Assembly: GCA_039657365.1 (NCBI GenBank)
Contig: CM077591.1
Location: forward strand, 39,717,501-39,781,500
Length of the DNA stretch: 64,000 bases
From: Stephania yunnanensis
Taxonomy: Eukaryota > Streptophyta > Magnoliopsida > Ranunculales > Menispermaceae
Direction of reading: 5' to 3'
Shown here: positions 1 through 12,900 of the stretch, piece after piece
How positions within the stretch are numbered: position 1 is the stretch's first letter
How the letters are laid out: each line of letters begins with the position of its first letter
The notes under the pieces: generated by a model
What the model was told of the DNA's origin: nothing
The model's database searches: none
Seen by the model: the letters and a program-made list of their open reading frames with translations, nothing else
Translations under genes and position numbers: made by a program

Positions 1-1273
1 CCCGCTTAAGAATTCATCCCCCCATCCCCATCCCCATCCCCATCCCCATGCGGTTATGAATTTTCATCCCCATCTCCGTACCCGTCTAATCCCCACGGGG
101 ATGGGGAATCCCCATGGAGAAAATCTTTTACCCATTTCATTCCCCATTGGGGATCCCCACCGGGATTTTCGTGAAGAATCACCATGGGGAAATATTACTT
201 CCAACTTAATTTTCCTTGAAGAATTATAAAAAATAAGGTAAAGATTCATAGGATTACGATTGTTGGAAATTCCAACCAAAATAAAGTATAACATATCATG
301 CAATGGAAGTTTTAACTTCTAAGTGCTAACACTTTTTATTAAGTTTCGACAAAATCATTGACAATAACATACAAAGAGAAAAATTCAAATTCAAAATAAT
401 CATTAAAGTCACTCCATATCCATATCTCTGTAAACCACCAAGTCATCATATAATCATTGACATGATCAATGACGAGATTATTTTTAAATAGATATTCTTT
501 ATAAGTTTTCAAATAATATATATAATTAAATATTAACAAATATTATAGTATAAAGAGTATAATCCGTGTAGTTGACCCACCTAATTGGAGAATTGAGATT
601 CAAGGGTTAAAGTTTTGTTGCGGTTAATGATGGATGTATATTTTTCCCCTCTCAACTCTTAATAGTTAAGAAACAATAATGTCAATGAGTTTCAAATTCA
701 AAACATGTATACATAAATATAAACTACATATAAAGCCAATAACCCTCGAGGCCAAAAAAAAAAAATCTTAGGAGGATCCTATAAAATAAGATTTTGCAGT
801 TTTTCTCATTTGATCTTAAATTTGCAAAATACAAATATAGTTGCAAACAATTCAAAACAAACCATATAATTAACCAAATAAGTTAAAATTATAAATCACA
901 TTAGAGTTTGTTATGTGTATCACAAGTGTTTTGGGTGGAAAACATGTAATATTATCTAAAATTGATATATAACATCATATGCATATACAAAATAATTGAT
1001 ATGTGGGGATCTTCGAGGGATTACCCATGGGTATCCCCATTGGTAATCCTCAATGGGGATACCCACGAGGATCCTCGGGGGGAATTACCAGAGAGGATTA
1101 CCAATTGGTAATACCCACAGCGATCCCCGCGGATATATTTTTTTCCCATCCCCGTACTCGTACCCGCGTGGGTATGAGATTTTATCTTCATCCCCATTTA
1201 AATTCCCCATACCCGTCCCCGTTGCGGGAAATCCCCGTCCCCCGCCGGAATTCCCGCCCCACTTGCATCCCTA
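1..1273. mobile_element. hAT-like non-autonomous element, left end outside window
   Basis: Two GC-rich blocks in inverted relation (about 15-185 and 1003-1273) are packed with CCCCAT/GGGGAT motifs and flank an AT-rich core. The right edge reads GCATCCCTA, the usual end of plant hAT elements (TAGGGATGC read inward), and ordinary AT-rich DNA begins directly after it. The left TIR lies before base 1, so neither the target-site duplication nor the full length can be checked. No transposase-like protein is visible in the 0.7 kb core, so the copy is non-autonomous. The element lies beyond exon 13 of the callose synthase-like gene, in intron 13 if that gene continues to the left. Confidence 0.6.
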
Positions 1274-2202
1274 GTCCCACAAAATGTTGAAACATTCTTG
1301 AACACCTAGTAAGTTGAAGAAAGTACTACCCACACAAAGAAGAAGATTTTTGACACGTAAAATGTTGTTATCGGGAATTTTCAATAAGTTATCATGAATT
1401 AATAAATCTTTTTCAACATTGCAATACTTGCTAGTTAACTAGCTGTCTAGCTATTTGATTTTTTTTCCAGCAACTCCGACTTAAAAGTCAACTGGATTAA
1501 TATTAAATTGTTGTGAGGATCCCACTCAACTCCATCTTTTCTCTCAACTTTCTGAACCAGCTTATATTAATTTTCCTTAATTCATTTTTATTCTACAAGT
1601 TGGCATTGAATCGTCGATCAACCTACTCAAACATAGAATACGATAAACGATTGTCAATGCAATGGATTGTTGAGACTGGACGTTGAATTTCAATGTGATC
1701 CTGACCCCATTAAATTTCTGACCAATTTCAAGTATTCGGAAGCCTTGGCAGGCTTGTTATATAATTTTAGTAAACCTAGTTTAGAGCTTCAGTTGAAGAA
1801 TTCATAAACAGGACTCTAAGAATCCAAGTTCAATCAAAGACCAATATGGCCAAACATTACCATCCACAGATTTGGCAAATCGTGCATTTGAAGTCCAAAT
1901 ACGAACTAGGATCAATAAAATATAGTTCAAACATCAACACAACTAGTAGTCTGCACACCATGAAAGTTCTTTAGGATAAACGTAAACTTAACTCTACACA
2001 TATTATTTATTTTCCATAATCACCTTCCTATTCGAGAACTAAAGGTTTTCAAAAGAGACACTTATTTCACTTTCAATAAATCAACTTAATTCTGACAACA
2101 TCCCATCCATGAAACTGTAAAAACAAAAGAAATCTATCCAATCATGTTAACTAGCATTGACTGTATTTTCAATTTCCATGCATAGAATGCCAAAGAACTT
2201 AC
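1274..2202. other. presumed intron 13 sequence, nothing recognised
   Basis: AT-rich sequence between the hAT-like element and exon 13 of the callose synthase-like gene. I looked on the minus strand for the next expected conserved block (the 'KTNFVEVRTFWHLFRSFDRM'-like segment of the family) and did not find it. The stretch is therefore best read as intron. Confidence 0.4.
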
Positions 2203-3921
2203 AAAATTTTCAAGCTTCTCAATGATAATTGGAGAGTTTTCCTCCACTGGCATTGTGTTTTCTATTTGGTATTGCTCCATCAACGATGTAGGATCACATA
2301 TTGATGCTTTCTGCGGTTGCCATAACAAAGGAAATAAGCATGTTGTAACATAAACCGTGTGGAAGTTGCACATAAATCATACGAGTAGAAATATTAGACC
2401 TTATCGTTTCTTAGTTCACAAATAGTAGAAGGCTTTACAAAGAAGAATTTGTGGTCGGCACGAAAGGGCCAACCAAGTTGAAAACAATTAGGTGACCTGG
2501 AGAATAAACAACAATAACTATCTCAGAGTCCCACATGTAGAGAAACTAGCATTGTAATTGCATCACAGTAAAATAATTAGGAGAAAGAAAAAGTTTGTAA
2601 GATGATGCTTACCAGAAAAATTCATTTAGATCGTCATAATTCCTCCATTCAGAATGATCGGAACCTCCAATTTCTTTTCTTTCAGCTTCCTTCAGTGTAT
2701 TGGAGAAAAAAATATGATCAAGATAGATACAACAGAATGGAACAAACATATGGCAGTAGCAGACCTTATATATGACCTTGTAAACTGGAGTAACTACGTT
2801 ACTCAGAAAAGATTCAGATCCTCCGCCACTTGCAGGTCTCACTTGCTCCCCAGTAATGGGATCTTCAGCACCAGACAATATTCCATATAATTCATATGCC
2901 ATCTAAATTATAAAACTTACGAGTTAGAAGAGATAAAAAGGGAATAATCAATATATCCACACTCCTCTTAATTGATTATAAAGTGAAAGGACATACAATA
3001 AATCACATAGAGAACACATGATATAAAGATAAGAGACTAAAAGACTGAAAAAGAAACTCTAAATCCAGTTACAGTTATAAGACCCATAACATATTCACTG
3101 ACACTCACGTGATGAAAAATGTAACAGAGGCACTCCGGCATAAACCGCAAATTTGAAGCCTCGCCCCATATTAAAAGATAAATAGCAACGTACAAAAGTT
3201 TATGCTGCTGCACTTCCTGTTTTACGGTTGGCAACCTTTGCACAGGAAAGACAAGGAAATGTATGAAGGCATTGCTTAACCCGAAAATAAAATCAGAATT
3301 AACCCCTATGCAAACCAAAGAAACGTGAACGTTTAATATCTCACCAGATATTGCTCTTTCTTCCCAGGAACTTGCACCAATGTTTGTAATTTGCAAATAA
3401 CTTTTTCATAAGTTCATCAACGGCCCTTTCTCCAAGCTGACATTAGAAGTCTCTTAATTTTAAATAGTAGGCAACCTTAGGTGAATATGCACAAGCCCAA
3501 ATGAGGCAAACCTTTGAAATTGGAGTTGTTCTATGAATTTGCCGAAAGTGGATGTTAGCAAGCAATAGAATCAGATGCTCCCGCTGGTTGCACACATTTC
3601 CGTTCTGCATGCAATAAACAAACATAGCACATCATGGTGGTCTCCAAAGACCAGGAGAATGAAAAGGAAAATGTCATAGACAGAATTATGGAGATGTGAG
3701 AATAAACAGGCTTTGCAGGGAAGTTTGCGATTTCCTAATTTGACAAAAAGACTTGCATAACAATATAAAACAAAGAAAACTTGCAATTTTCAAAAGATGA
3801 CCTGGAATCCAAACCAACACTGCAACCAATCAAATAAATCGGTGACAACCCCATGTCTTTGGTGACCGTCTTCTAATGGTAAACCACGAAGATTTCGGAG
3901 TGCTGTTATTGCAGCTTTAAC
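2203..3921 (-). CDS. callose synthase-like exons 6-13
   Basis: Eight short exons (77-138 bp) encode residues 208-491. They contain VKAAITALRNLRGLP, WLQCWFGFQ, NQREHLILLLANIHFRQ, RAVDELMKKLFANYKHWCKFLG, the FKS1 domain 1 signature LLIWGEASNLRFMPECLCYIFHH, MAYELYGILSG, WRNYDDLNEFFW and LGWPFRADHKFFF. Exon 13 (2310-2203) is less conserved and ends at a GTAAG donor, which shows that the transcript is expected to continue left. Small introns here are 75-200 bp. Intron 5 (3922-5078) is 1.16 kb and carries a SINE tail. Confidence 0.88.
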
Positions 3922-6900
3922 CTGTATCAATCATGTAGAATAAAATGTCCACAACCTGTTCTGAATATACAAATCGATGCAATATGCCTAAACCTAATCA
4001 TATATACGTTTTATGAGTAAATAAGTTCACTAACAAATAATAGTAATAATGGAAACTCTTTAGACTTTCTAGTCGCTCCTCCTTAACCTTTTCTGTCTAG
4101 ATAATAGGTCTCTCAATAGCCATTACTCGTCAAAAAAACAAAGAAATTGAATTTAAAAAAGAGATAGTGCATTGACTTCATAGATTTATCTATTTAGAAT
4201 CTTGATTATAAGAAGCAACAATCTTTGAGTTTTCAGAATGAGTTTTCAGAAAGAAAAAGACCAATCTCTTAAGAAATCCCTTACCGTCGAATGTATTTTA
4301 ATCTAATTTACGCCTCTTTGTTGAAAGCTAAGAAAGTTGTTGATGGTTCTGGTGTGGCTTCAGTTAATAATTGCAAAAAATAAAACTTTGAGTTCATACT
4401 AGAAAGATTGTTTCTCTTTGTGTACCATAATAGTCAAATTCAAGTTATATTAGCTTTAGATGAGAAGCGCATGAGATTTTGAAGTCATTTATATGCAAGA
4501 AATGCATCAGAAATAAATAGCTTTCAGACAATCAGTGATCTTTGCAAAAATATCATTATATGCTCCGGTATTCTATTATGCTGCTATTATGGCATAGCTC
4601 AATGGTAGCAGTTCTCTTGAAAGTTCAGTCAATTGACTACCAAGCATGTGTAATTTCAGAAATTGAGAACAAAAATAATCATGCAGTTGTCTTTTTCACT
4701 TCTAAGAACTGAATACAGACAGTAAAATTGATATATTATTCAGAAATTGATATATTGATATATTGCTTTATCTTACAGAAATTGATATATTGGAATGTAA
4801 AATTATAATGAGGTGCAATTTGTTCATCAAAAGAGGGAGTTCTCTATCTTATTCAGAAAACCTGTCCTAGTCTTGGCAATAAATAGTACTTCTATTTCAC
4901 TACAACAACAACAACATAGTCTCAGTCCCGAATTAACTGGGGTCGGCTACATGGATCAAACTTTTCCATTGTGCTCGATTAAGTGCAATTGATGGTGAGC
5001 TTTTCAAAACCATTCAAAGTGCTTCTATTTCACTAGCTAATTAAAATTCTTACACAACTTATCTCTACAAAATCAAACCTCTGGAAATTGCATAATGGCT
5101 TGATGTTCACCGTCAATACCAAGTGGAAGAATGTTATATGGTTGGTATGGAGCAGAATTTGCATCAATCTCTTCACCATGATCATTGACCTAAACATGAC
5201 AATAAACAGTTAACTAATACTGAATTACATAAAAAAATTTACCTGGGTTAGACAAAAAACTCCAATGCATCTTTAGGACAATTTCTAACTTAAATCAGAA
5301 AAAGATCTGACCTCTGGAGCAACTCCAGATACAGCTGTGTTCTTCAATACCTCAGACAAAACAGAAGCAATTTGATGCAACCGAGCTCTGAAACAAAAAT
5401 GCGTGAAATTGTTGGCATGATGTTACCTAATGGAATGATTTGGAAGTTGGGAACCGTATGGTATTACATGAGTTGTAAATTAAGAATTGGAAAGAATTGT
5501 ACCCTTTCTCTGAGTCTCCACTGCATTCCTTAATGTAGTATTCGTACTTCTGGAGGACATCTCTAAGTTCTCTTACATCACTTTTCTCTTTCCGCTTTAA
5601 AATTGTAGCTTTCTCATCCTTTGATCATGGACAGCATTTAAAAAGAGGAATGTAAATCATTGTCGTCAAGAAATTAATATCCCTTGATATAAGGTGAAAA
5701 CAATTCAAAAGGAAGACAACTAAACCGTGCTTTCAGATTTACTCACACGAAATAGCATATTGATGAAGTAAAGAAGAATCTTCAGTAACATGGACAGAAA
5801 TTAAATGGCCACCACTAAAACAAAAGCAAAAAATTTGAAAGACAAATATTCAACCATGTAATCTCATATACAACAACAACATAGCCTCAGTCCCAAATTA
5901 ACTGGGGTCGGCAACCATGTAATCTCATATACATAAATAAAATTACATAACACGCATGCATGTGACACTATGATGGCAATGACATTGGTAGCCGTTCTGA
6001 CTAGAAGCATAAACAAAAAACAATAAATATGCAAGCCTAAATCCCAAATTAGAAGCGTAAACCAAAAGAAGAGAATATTTTAAAGATTTGTGGGCTATTC
6101 AAAATTGGAAGGATGCGCCACCCTGCTTGGGTGGCGGAGTGGCACAAGTACTACATGGGGTTTCTTCAATGGAAGGAGGTAGCGTGTTCGAGTCCTGACA
6201 TCGACAATGAAACCATTTCTTGGCGGTTTCTCCCAGTTAATGGGTTTGGTGGGACCGACTTGACTCTATCGGATTAGTCGTACCCGAAAGGTGCAGATAC
6301 TCATAGTCATCAAAAAAAAAAAATTGGAAGGATGCACGTACAGAGTACAGTCCGATAACTTTTAGGAGGAATATGCAAGAGTTAGGTAAATTTGATACTA
6401 GATATCACCTTAAGGTGAGATTATTCACCAATCTTTTTGAAAGCATAACTTCCAGAAGATAATCGATTTCAAAAGCAATAGGAATAGGCAATAACCACCA
6501 TTTTGGTTAATAATTAATAATGTCCAGCATTCAACGCAATAAAGAATAAGACTATGGCAATAAGGATGGATATGAGGATAATTTAATTAACTCATTTAAT
6601 ATACCACTATCAATTGCGCCAAATCGAGCTCAATGGAAGAGTTTGACCCACGTAGTCGACCCCAACTAATTTGGGATTGATGCTATATTGTTGTTGTTGG
6701 TGTTGTATAAACCATTATCAATCTATTATTTGTGCCATATAATGCCAATACATGGGACTGTTTAAGTTTTTTTGAAAACTCAAAGTAGTTTTCGATGTAC
6801 TATCTTTATTTTCAGCAAAGTTGACCACTTTGGCATCCTGAAATATGTGATCCTCTCCTCTAAGCAGTTAGGATTTGGAACTACATTAGCTCTATTGAAG

Positions 6901-9900
6901 TCCACATGCATATTGAAGACTTTTTTTGAGAGTGAACGGGAGGCAAAGGTTGCATGACAAGGGGAATACTTCTTCCTTAATAAGGGGTATAGACCATAGT
7001 ACTTAAAATCATAAATTGGATATGGATCCAATCAACAGAGGCTTGTCAATTCGTACAACCACTTGTGTCACGGGGACACTAATGAGAGGTTTACACCAAG
7101 GAAATTTTTCTCACTTAATGCCTATCCGTAGTGCCTAAAGGCCATCTTAGTTCAACACTATCAATACTCGAATTGAATGAACAGCAAACAAAGGCACAAG
7201 GAATGTATTACTTAGCTCACAATGGGAATACAACTCCAGCACTCTATGCTTCCCTAAGCATGGTGCTCTAGGCTTCATAGATCAGCCTACAAGTAGTTAC
7301 ATAACTATCAAGGACACATGTCCTATTTAAATTGATTTAGAGACTAAGTAAAACCCCACTCCATGTGGCGGTCAAGGCAATTACTCGACTGCCACACTCC
7401 CTTGCTGCCACCTGGTTCCATAACTTTCTTAACTGCCTGGTCAATGAGCACACTCTCCACGTGCTAGGGACTTGCTTGGACGTGCCTTGGTCATGCTAGG
7501 GGCCATGACCAAGACAGTTACATAACCGCTTGGAACGACCTTGGACTTGGTCCATCCGAGCCTAAGGTGACTTGGTCCATGCTTTGCTTAGGGACGGGGT
7601 ATGCTTGGTGGTGCCTAGCTGAGCCTAAGCACCATTGGGTGCTAGCCGAGGCTCGGTCAAGTCTGAGTCCCACCGGCTCCAGCTGGCTATATCATGGTCC
7701 TTGGGCCTTGCCTTGGCATGTTGCCCAAGGCATACTCTAGGGTCTCCCTTGCCTTCATGCCCATGCCACCCCTAAGAGAGGTCCCCCTCCTTATAGTAGA
7801 TTCTAAGCTATTTTGGGAACTCCAATAGGAAACATCCAAAAGTGTGACTAATCATACTTTGACTTGGTCAATACCCAAGTCAAGTTTTGTCAAACCTTGC
7901 CCATGTCAAGGTCTTGCCTTGCCCGTGCCAAGGCATGACCTTGCCCGCGCAACATCCGATTTACCCAAGTGTATGCGCGCGTATGCGTGAGCCTCCACGA
8001 ACTATCCCGAATGCGTATCCCGCCTACAAGCGTATGCAAGTACACGCATCTCCACGCACTACTCCCGCATGCATGTCTTTAACTCCCGTCAATGCCTCCA
8101 TATGCGTGCGAGTGCGCCTCAGCGTATCGCGCGTTATCCGTCACCGCGCGTACTTGTGTTAGGCGAGCACTCGCATGCATGCCTCTACATTACACGCGTT
8201 GGCAGCATGCGAGCGACACCAGTGTATGCACCATCCAGCAACTAAGTCCCACAGAACCTTCCGAGTCCACCAAAACCCGGATATTACTGAGTTTTCTCGC
8301 TTCCCACCCCAACCTACTCAGGTCATGCTATTGAGGCAGTAATCCCCGCGCCAAAATGTTCAATGCCCTCATCAAACTGCTCAATTGTTGTTGCTTCTGG
8401 TAGTCTGCTATCTCCTTCTCAAACTGTCATAGAGTAGAATCTCGCTCTCAAGTAGGTTCATCAACATCAACCTATTTGATCAAGTAAAAAATCCGCCTAT
8501 TTTTCTTACTTTGGCCACGCGTCTCGTGGCTTAGAATCTGCTCAATTTTTCCTGCAAACTCCTTTCGTACCAAGGGTGGAGCCTGCCTAGCCGTACTCCA
8601 CCCTGGATCTGCCTCATCTGAATTGAAAGGCTTAAGGTAACTAACATGGAATGTAAGGTGTACCTTCAATCTTTCTGGTAGCTTAAGACGATAACCCACC
8701 CTCCCAACTCGCTTGACCACCTCAAATGGTCCCTCATATCATTGAACCAAGCCCTTGTGTGTCTCCTTCTTGTTGAACTTCTTCAAGATCTGTGGGGTAA
8801 GCTTCAACAAGACTAGGTCTCCTTCTCTTATTATGATCAGCATACTTCTTCATTCGCCGAACACATTTGGCTAAGTTGTCATGAGCTGCCCCCTTCAGCT
8901 CCTGCTTGCTCCTTGCAAAACGATAAGCCACAGGACACGATCTCATCGACTTTGATTTGGCTACCTCATGTGGAGTAACCGTTGTTGTCCAGTCGCCACC
9001 TCAAAAGGACTCAACTCCGTGGTTGAGCTTTTGTAAAGATTGTAGCAGAATTAGGCTGAATCAAGTAAATCCACCCAATTGAATTGACTTGCATTCACAT
9101 AGTGTTTGAGATAATCCTCCAGCAATGCATTGATCCTCTTTGTTTGTCCATTTGTTTGGGTATGATTTGCTGTGGAAAACTTCAACTCTGAACTCATCAA
9201 GTTGAATAGAGCAGTCCAAAACCGCCCTGTGAATCGAGCGTCTCGGTCACTAACGATGTCCTCCGGTATTCCCCAATATTTTGCCACATGCTTCAAGAAC
9301 AGCTCTGCAGCCATGTCTGCATCGTAATTCTTCAAAGCAGCCATAAATATCGCAAACTTCGAAAATTGGTCCACCACCACCAACACGCCACTCATTCCTT
9401 GCACTTTAGGAAAACCAGTGATGAAATCCATAGATATACTCATAAAGGGTCTGTCCGGTACAGGCAAGGGTTCCAACAAGCCCGGTGCCTTCCTCCTCTT
9501 TGTCTTGTCTTTGTTGACACACAAGACAAGTCCGCATGTACAAATCAACGTCCTCCTCCATCTTTGGCTACAAGAATGAACGTGATAGAAGGGCATAAGT
9601 CCGCTCCATGCCCGGATGCCCACCCCCACGGAGCATTGTGCGATTCCTTCAAAAGTTGCCGCCTTAATCCACCGGTACTAGGAACATATGGGCGTCCTCC
9701 TTTGGCATAGAGGGTCCCATATTCGCACCAAAATCTCCTAGTGATCCCCTCAGTTACTAGCTTTATCAGCTTCGTGCAAACTGGATCCTTGCTCGTTTCC
9801 TCCTTAATACGAGGCAAGAACTCCCTTTCCAGCCTCACAACTACAGGCACCATCTCAACCACCACCTTGTGGCTAAGGGCATTTGGAACTGAGTTAAGCT

Positions 9901-12900
9901 TTACCGGCTTGTGCTCGAATTGGGCATTGAATTCGACTAAATAATCTAGCCATCATGCTTGTTTCTGATTAAGCTTTTTCTGACTCATAACGTAAGTGAT
10001 GCAGCATTGTCTGTTTGCACCACAAAGTTCGTTGCCGGCAAGTAATGCCTCCACAAGTGGAAAGCATGAATCACCGCCAGCATTTCCTTCTCATGAGCCG
10101 GGTACTGCTGCTCAGCTTCTTTCAGTTTCCTGCTTTCAAAATCAATGGGGTGTCCCTCCCGGACGAGCAGCGCCCCCAATGCTCGATCTGGCGCATCAGT
10201 GTGCACTTCGAAAGGTAGATCAAAGTTAGGCAACCCCAACACAGGTTCAGACGCAATGACCTGCCTCAATTCTGACATTGCTTGGTCGCATCGATCCATG
10301 TACGCCCTAGTCCGATCCTTCTTTAATAAATCTGTTAGCGGCGCCACCCTCTGTGAGTAGCCTTCCACGAACCGCCGATAGTAGTTGGCCAAGCCAAGGA
10401 ATGACTGCAACTCCTAGACCTTAGTGGGGTTTGACCAATCCATTATTGCTCGCACCTTCTCTGGATTCATCCGCAATTTACCTTGGCCTACGACATGACC
10501 AAGGAAAGTGATCGTTTGCGCAACAAACTCATATTTTTCCCTCTTTATATACAAATTGTTAGCCCTCAAGATAGCTAAAACCATCCGTAAGTGATCTACA
10601 TGATCTTGGAGGTTTTGACTATAAATTACGATCTCATCCATATAAACAACAACGAAACGATCAATAAACTCCCTAAGTACATTGTTCATCAAGTTACAGA
10701 ATGTAGCAAGGGCATTCGTCAAGCCGAAAGGTATGACTAAGTATTCAAATGATCCATACCCAGTCACCATTGCTGTTTTGGGGATATCTCCAGCTGCAAT
10801 CCGAACTTGGTAGTACCCTGATCTCAAATCCAACCTCGTGAAGTACGCTGCACTGGATGGTCGATCAAACAAGTCTGCCACCAAGGGGATCGGGTACTTG
10901 TTCTTCACCATCAGTTTGTTCAGCGCTCAGTAGTCCACGTACATCCGAAGGGATCCGTCGTGCTTTCACTGGAACAGAACTGGTGCTCCATACGGTGCCT
11001 TGGATGGCTGAATGAATCCAGCATCTAGCAACTCTTGCAACTGCTTCCTCTGCTCCTCCAACTCTTTTGGAGCCATTTGGTAAGGGGCCTGCGCTGGAGG
11101 TTTTGAGCCAAGGACTAGCTCAATCTCGTGGTCAATCACTCTTTGAGGGGGCAACCCCTTCGGCAACTCTGAATGCTTCACATCACTGAAGTCCTTCAGT
11201 ACCTCAACAACTACATCAGGGACTTTTGCTGTCGTGCCTGCCTTAATCTCCACCAACGCCGCTAGGTACGATGGTTCACATTTCCTTAGTCCATCTTTCA
11301 CTTGGATTGCTGAAAGATAGGACAACTTTGCGCTCTCCTTCCCTGAAATCATACTAACAACAGGAACGAAGCAAAGGTGGGATTGGTTCATCACAAACAA
11401 TCCCCTCACGAATGACATCAAGGCAATACTCCCCATGTAAAGAAAATCATTCCTTAAAATGGCATCGAAGTCATCTAAAGGAACGGACATAAGGTTAATT
11501 CTTCCCTTCCAAGACCCAACCTTAAGACTCACATTAAATGTCATACCTTGGATATCTATTGCTTTCGAATTGACAGCTTTCATCCGGCTGGAATTATTAA
11601 CAAGGGTAAGTCCCAGCTTCTCCACCATGTGTCCAGCAACGAATGAATGTGTTGCTCCTAAATCCATCATCGGCAAGACTCGATTCTGGTTCACCTCCGC
11701 ATCAACATATTTTAGCCCCTCCGAATGACTAATCTTAGCTTGTTGAATGGCATTCAGCAATTGCAGTGGTTTCGTTCAGGGCTGGCTATCATCATCAGCG
11801 ATCAAGGCCGCAATTCTCCTTCTTTGAGCAATCTCGAGCCCTATGAGGGTCATTACATATGAAACAACCCTAATGCGAGGAAGTCGTTGAGGGCTTTATC
11901 TCGGTCTTAGGAGCTGGTATCGAGTTCGCTTGCTTCGAATGGAATGGCTTTTCTCGCCCTTCTTGTGGTGATCTTTGAACGGCTTCTTCTCCTTGGTCTT
12001 TCCTAGCTTGGGAAAGAACTAGTCTTGAAGTTCACAAGACTATCAGCCGCAGCAATTGCCCCGAGCAAGTCCTTCACAGTTTGCCTCCTTACCTCGGATT
12101 GAGCCCATGACTACAATCCAGTAATGAAGTTAAGGAGTTTATCCTCCTTTGACATGTTTTTGATGTCCAACAAGAGAGGAAAACTCTTTGACATAATCTC
12201 GAACTAAACCCATCCGTTTGAGCTTGCGCAAGGCCTCCCGTGCTTGCCAAGCCACATTAATAGGTAGGAATTGATCATTCAACTCCCTTTTCAACACCTC
12301 CCAGTCTACGATCTTGGGTATACCAGCAGCCGCATCGTCATCTACTCTAGTTCTCCACCAAAGCTTCACATCACCTTCCAAGTACATGGAGGTCAGGATA
12401 ACCCTTCGGTTCTCTTCCGTCCAAACAGTAGCAAAGTATTGTTCCATGTCCTAGAGGAAGTTTTCAAGCTCCTTTGTGCTCCGCTTGCCTGAAAATTTCT
12501 TTGGCTCCGGCACCTTAGTTCTCAGCTTTGCCGTCCCAGCAACCTCTGAGGTTCCTCCCACGGCTCTCTTAAGCAAACTCGCCTCCAAAGCCATTGTCGT
12601 GGTTGTTTCAGTGGTGAGTTCTCCTACTGATCGTACATCTGCCACAAGCTCCTCAAGTTTGGATTCCCACATAGCTATCATGGCCTCTTGTGACTCTCCC
12701 CTAGTCACTAAGGAAGTCACCAACATCTCCAGTCCTTCAATGCGCTGTGCCATCACCGAAGACTCCGTTGCCTCCATTGGAACACTCATTGTTGTCATCA
12801 TGTGTTTTAAGTGAGCCACCCTCACACTTAGATCAGTTGCTGCTCGGGTCGCCATCGTCTCCAAAACGAGGCTCTGATACCAATTGTCATGGGGACACTA

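Noticed and set aside
6117..6321. tRNA gene suggested by A and B boxes
   Set aside because: There is no cloverleaf or acceptor stem, and the A-tail and TSD show that it is a SINE.
7790..8340. CpG-rich block as a host gene promoter or CpG island
   Set aside because: The same block recurs at 13660-14200 as part of the other Gypsy-1 LTR.
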